From assembly GCF_009758015.1 (NCBI RefSeq), contig NZ_WSEL01000003.1:1240001-1304000 (forward strand): a stretch of DNA of 64,000 nucleotides, written 5' to 3'. A model generated the notes under the pieces. The model was not told the DNA's origin. It saw only the letters and a program-made list of their open reading frames with translations, and ran no database searches. The stretch is from Ramlibacter pinisoli. Its GTDB lineage: Bacteria > Pseudomonadota > Gammaproteobacteria > Burkholderiales > Burkholderiaceae_C. Both the position numbers and the translations under genes were made by a program. The first letter of the stretch is position 1, and the number at the start of each line of letters is the position of its first letter. This document shows, in pieces, positions 62,437-64,000 of this stretch.

Positions 62437-64000
62437 ACCCGAGGCCGTGCACGACCGCCGCGCGTTGCTGGGCGACGCCGCAAGGCTGCTGGTGCGCGCC
62501 GCCACGCCCGAGCGCCGGCACCTGGGCATCGCCATCGCCTGGCTGATGCTGGCGGCGGGACTGGAAGCGCTGGGCCCGCTGGTGGGCAAGTTCCTCATCG
62601 ACCACTACCTGGTGCCCCGGCAGGCGCGGCTGGCCGAGATCGGGGGCCTGCTGGCCGGCGCGCTGGTGGCCGGCATGCTGGCCAGCTGGCTGCGCTACGC
62701 CCAGCTGATCCGCCTGGCCGGGCTGGCGATGCGCTCGGTGCAGCGGGTGCGCGAGGAGGTCTACGGCCACGTGCTGCAGCTGCCGATGGCGTTCTTCGAC
62801 CGCGCCATCACCGGCCAGCTGGTCAGCCGCGTCACCAACGACACCGAGGCGGTCAAGACGCTGTACGTGCAGGTGCTGTTCGTGATGCTGGACAGCCTGA
62901 TCGTGCTGGCCGGCGCCGGCCTCGCGATGCTCTGGCTGGACTGGCGGCTGATGCTGGTGGTGGCGATGCTGGCGCCCGCGATGGCGCTCATCGTCACCCT
63001 GTACCAGCGGCTGTCGGGGCCGGCCGTGGCCCGCTCGCGCCAGCTGCGCAGCGAGCTCAATGCGCAGGTGGCCGAATCGATCGCCGGCATGCCGGTGCTG
63101 CAGGCCAGCAATGCCGGCGAGCGCTTCGAGGCCCGCTTCGCCCAGCTGAACGAGGCCCACTACGCGGCCCGCCAGCAGGAGCTGCGCGCCAACGCCTGGC
63201 TGCTGCGGCCCATGCTGGACTTCCTCAACACGCTGCTGCTGGCGCTGGTGATCTTCGTGTTCGACCTGCGCAGCGCCGGTGCGCCGCTGGGCGCGGTGGA
63301 GATCGGCGTGCTGTACGCCTTCATGGGCTACATCGCCCGGGTGACCGAGCCGCTGACCCAGATCACGATGCAGTTCTCGCAGCTGCAGCAGGCCCTGGTG
63401 GGCGCCGCGCGGGTGCAGACCCTGTTGCGCGAAGCCGAGACCCCGCCCCACGCCGCCGCCGGCGAGGTGCACGCCGGCGGCATCCGCATCGACCACCTGG
63501 ACTTCGCCTACCAGCCCGGGCATCCGGTGCTGCAGGGCATCGACATCGAGCTGGCGCCGGGCAGCTTCCACGGCATCGTCGGCCACACCGGCAGCGGCAA
63601 GACCACCCTGCTGTCACTGCTGCTGCGCTTCTACCCGGCACCGCCCGGGCGCATCCGCATCGACGGCACGCCGCTGGAGGCGATCGGCGAGGACCACTTC
63701 CGCGACCGCGTGGGGCTGGTGCCGCAGGAGCCCTTCCTGCTGGCGGCGACGGCGCGCGAGAACATCGCCATGGGCCGGCCGCTGGACGACGCCCAGGTCG
63801 TGGCGGCGGCGCGCGCAGCCCATGCGCACGGGTTCATCAGCGCGCTGGAACAGGGCTACGACACCCAGCTGGGCGAAGGCGGGGCCCGCCTGTCGGTGGG
63901 CCAGAAGCAGCTGCTGGCGATCGCGCGGGCGCTGGCCGGCCGGCCGCGCATCCTGTTCCTGGACGAGGCCACCTCGCACATCGACTCGGACACCGAGCAG
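62426..64000 (+). CDS. ABC exporter subunit, MdlB/SmdB-like, cut by window edge
   Basis: 525 codons from ATG 62426 are open to the window end without a stop; the C-terminal part is missing. Starts MQTEPEAVHDRRALLGDAAR. Membrane domain to about residue 330 (FFDRAITGQLVSRVTNDTEA is the typical coupling segment). ATPase: Walker A IVGHTGSGKTTLLSLLL, Q-loop LVPQEPFLLAATARENIAMG, signature ARLSVGQKQLLAIARALAG (degenerate: LSVGQ), Walker B RILFLDEATSHIDSDTEQ with the catalytic Glu. Forms a heterodimer with the preceding subunit; the substrate is unknown, multidrug or lipid-like in the family. Confidence 0.9.

Overview
This is high-GC (about 70 percent) proteobacterial chromosome with short intergenic gaps. 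Gene content points to a betaproteobacterium of the Comamonadaceae/Burkholderiales type: a large number of Bug (TctC-like) periplasmic receptors, many LysR/IclR/GntR regulators, and catabolic operons for hydroxy- and sugar acids and for aromatic precursors. I saw no tRNA, rRNA, CRISPR array, integrase or transposase. One gene is cut by each edge: a secreted protein at 1-225 and an ABC exporter subunit at 62426-64000.

Layout. 1-11 kb: a citrate synthase with an N-terminal helix-turn-helix, diverging from a 2-hydroxyacid dehydrogenase and Bug gene; an enolase-superfamily dehydratase plus Bug pair facing a LacI regulator across two near-identical operators; a DapA-family lyase plus Bug pair facing a LysR regulator. 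11-18 kb: LysR facing Bug plus an FAD monooxygenase, then dodecin, VOC, AzlC/AzlD, an AhpD-like protein and a DUF1810 protein. 17.8-26 kb: tartrate metabolism, with LysR facing a D(-)-tartrate dehydratase, and a Bug-ttdA-ttdB set followed by a two-component system and faced by another LysR. 26-35 kb: berberine-bridge-type oxidase, VOC, DUF1801, a Bug plus HisC-like aminotransferase pair, small membrane proteins, and an unusual IclR regulator fused to an SMP-30/gluconolactonase-like domain. 35-44.6 kb: GntR facing a long run (Bug, IlvD/Edd dehydratase, Bug, 2-hydroxyacid dehydrogenase, Bug, Bug, Ldh2-type dehydrogenase, RraA-like protein). 44.6-50.5 kb: housekeeping-type and hypothetical genes. 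50.6-59.5 kb: a shikimate/quinate-type locus with TRAP transporter (DctQ, DctM, two DctP), type II dehydroquinate dehydratase, shikimate dehydrogenase-like enzyme, and the two parts of a QuiC-like dehydroshikimate dehydratase as separate genes, with TetR and IclR regulators. 59.4-64 kb: DUF1003 protein, a repeat-rich gap and a heterodimeric ABC exporter.

How it works together. Most of the window consists of small catabolic modules built alike: one regulator facing an operon that pairs a secreted solute receptor with one to five enzymes acting on a hydroxy acid. Ten Bug receptors are present but no TctA/TctB membrane subunits, so these receptors must use transporters encoded elsewhere or serve as sensors. 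Nine gene pairs share an overlapping ATGA/GTGA stop-start, which suggests translational coupling. Three composite inverted repeats of exactly 96 bp lie in intergenic gaps.
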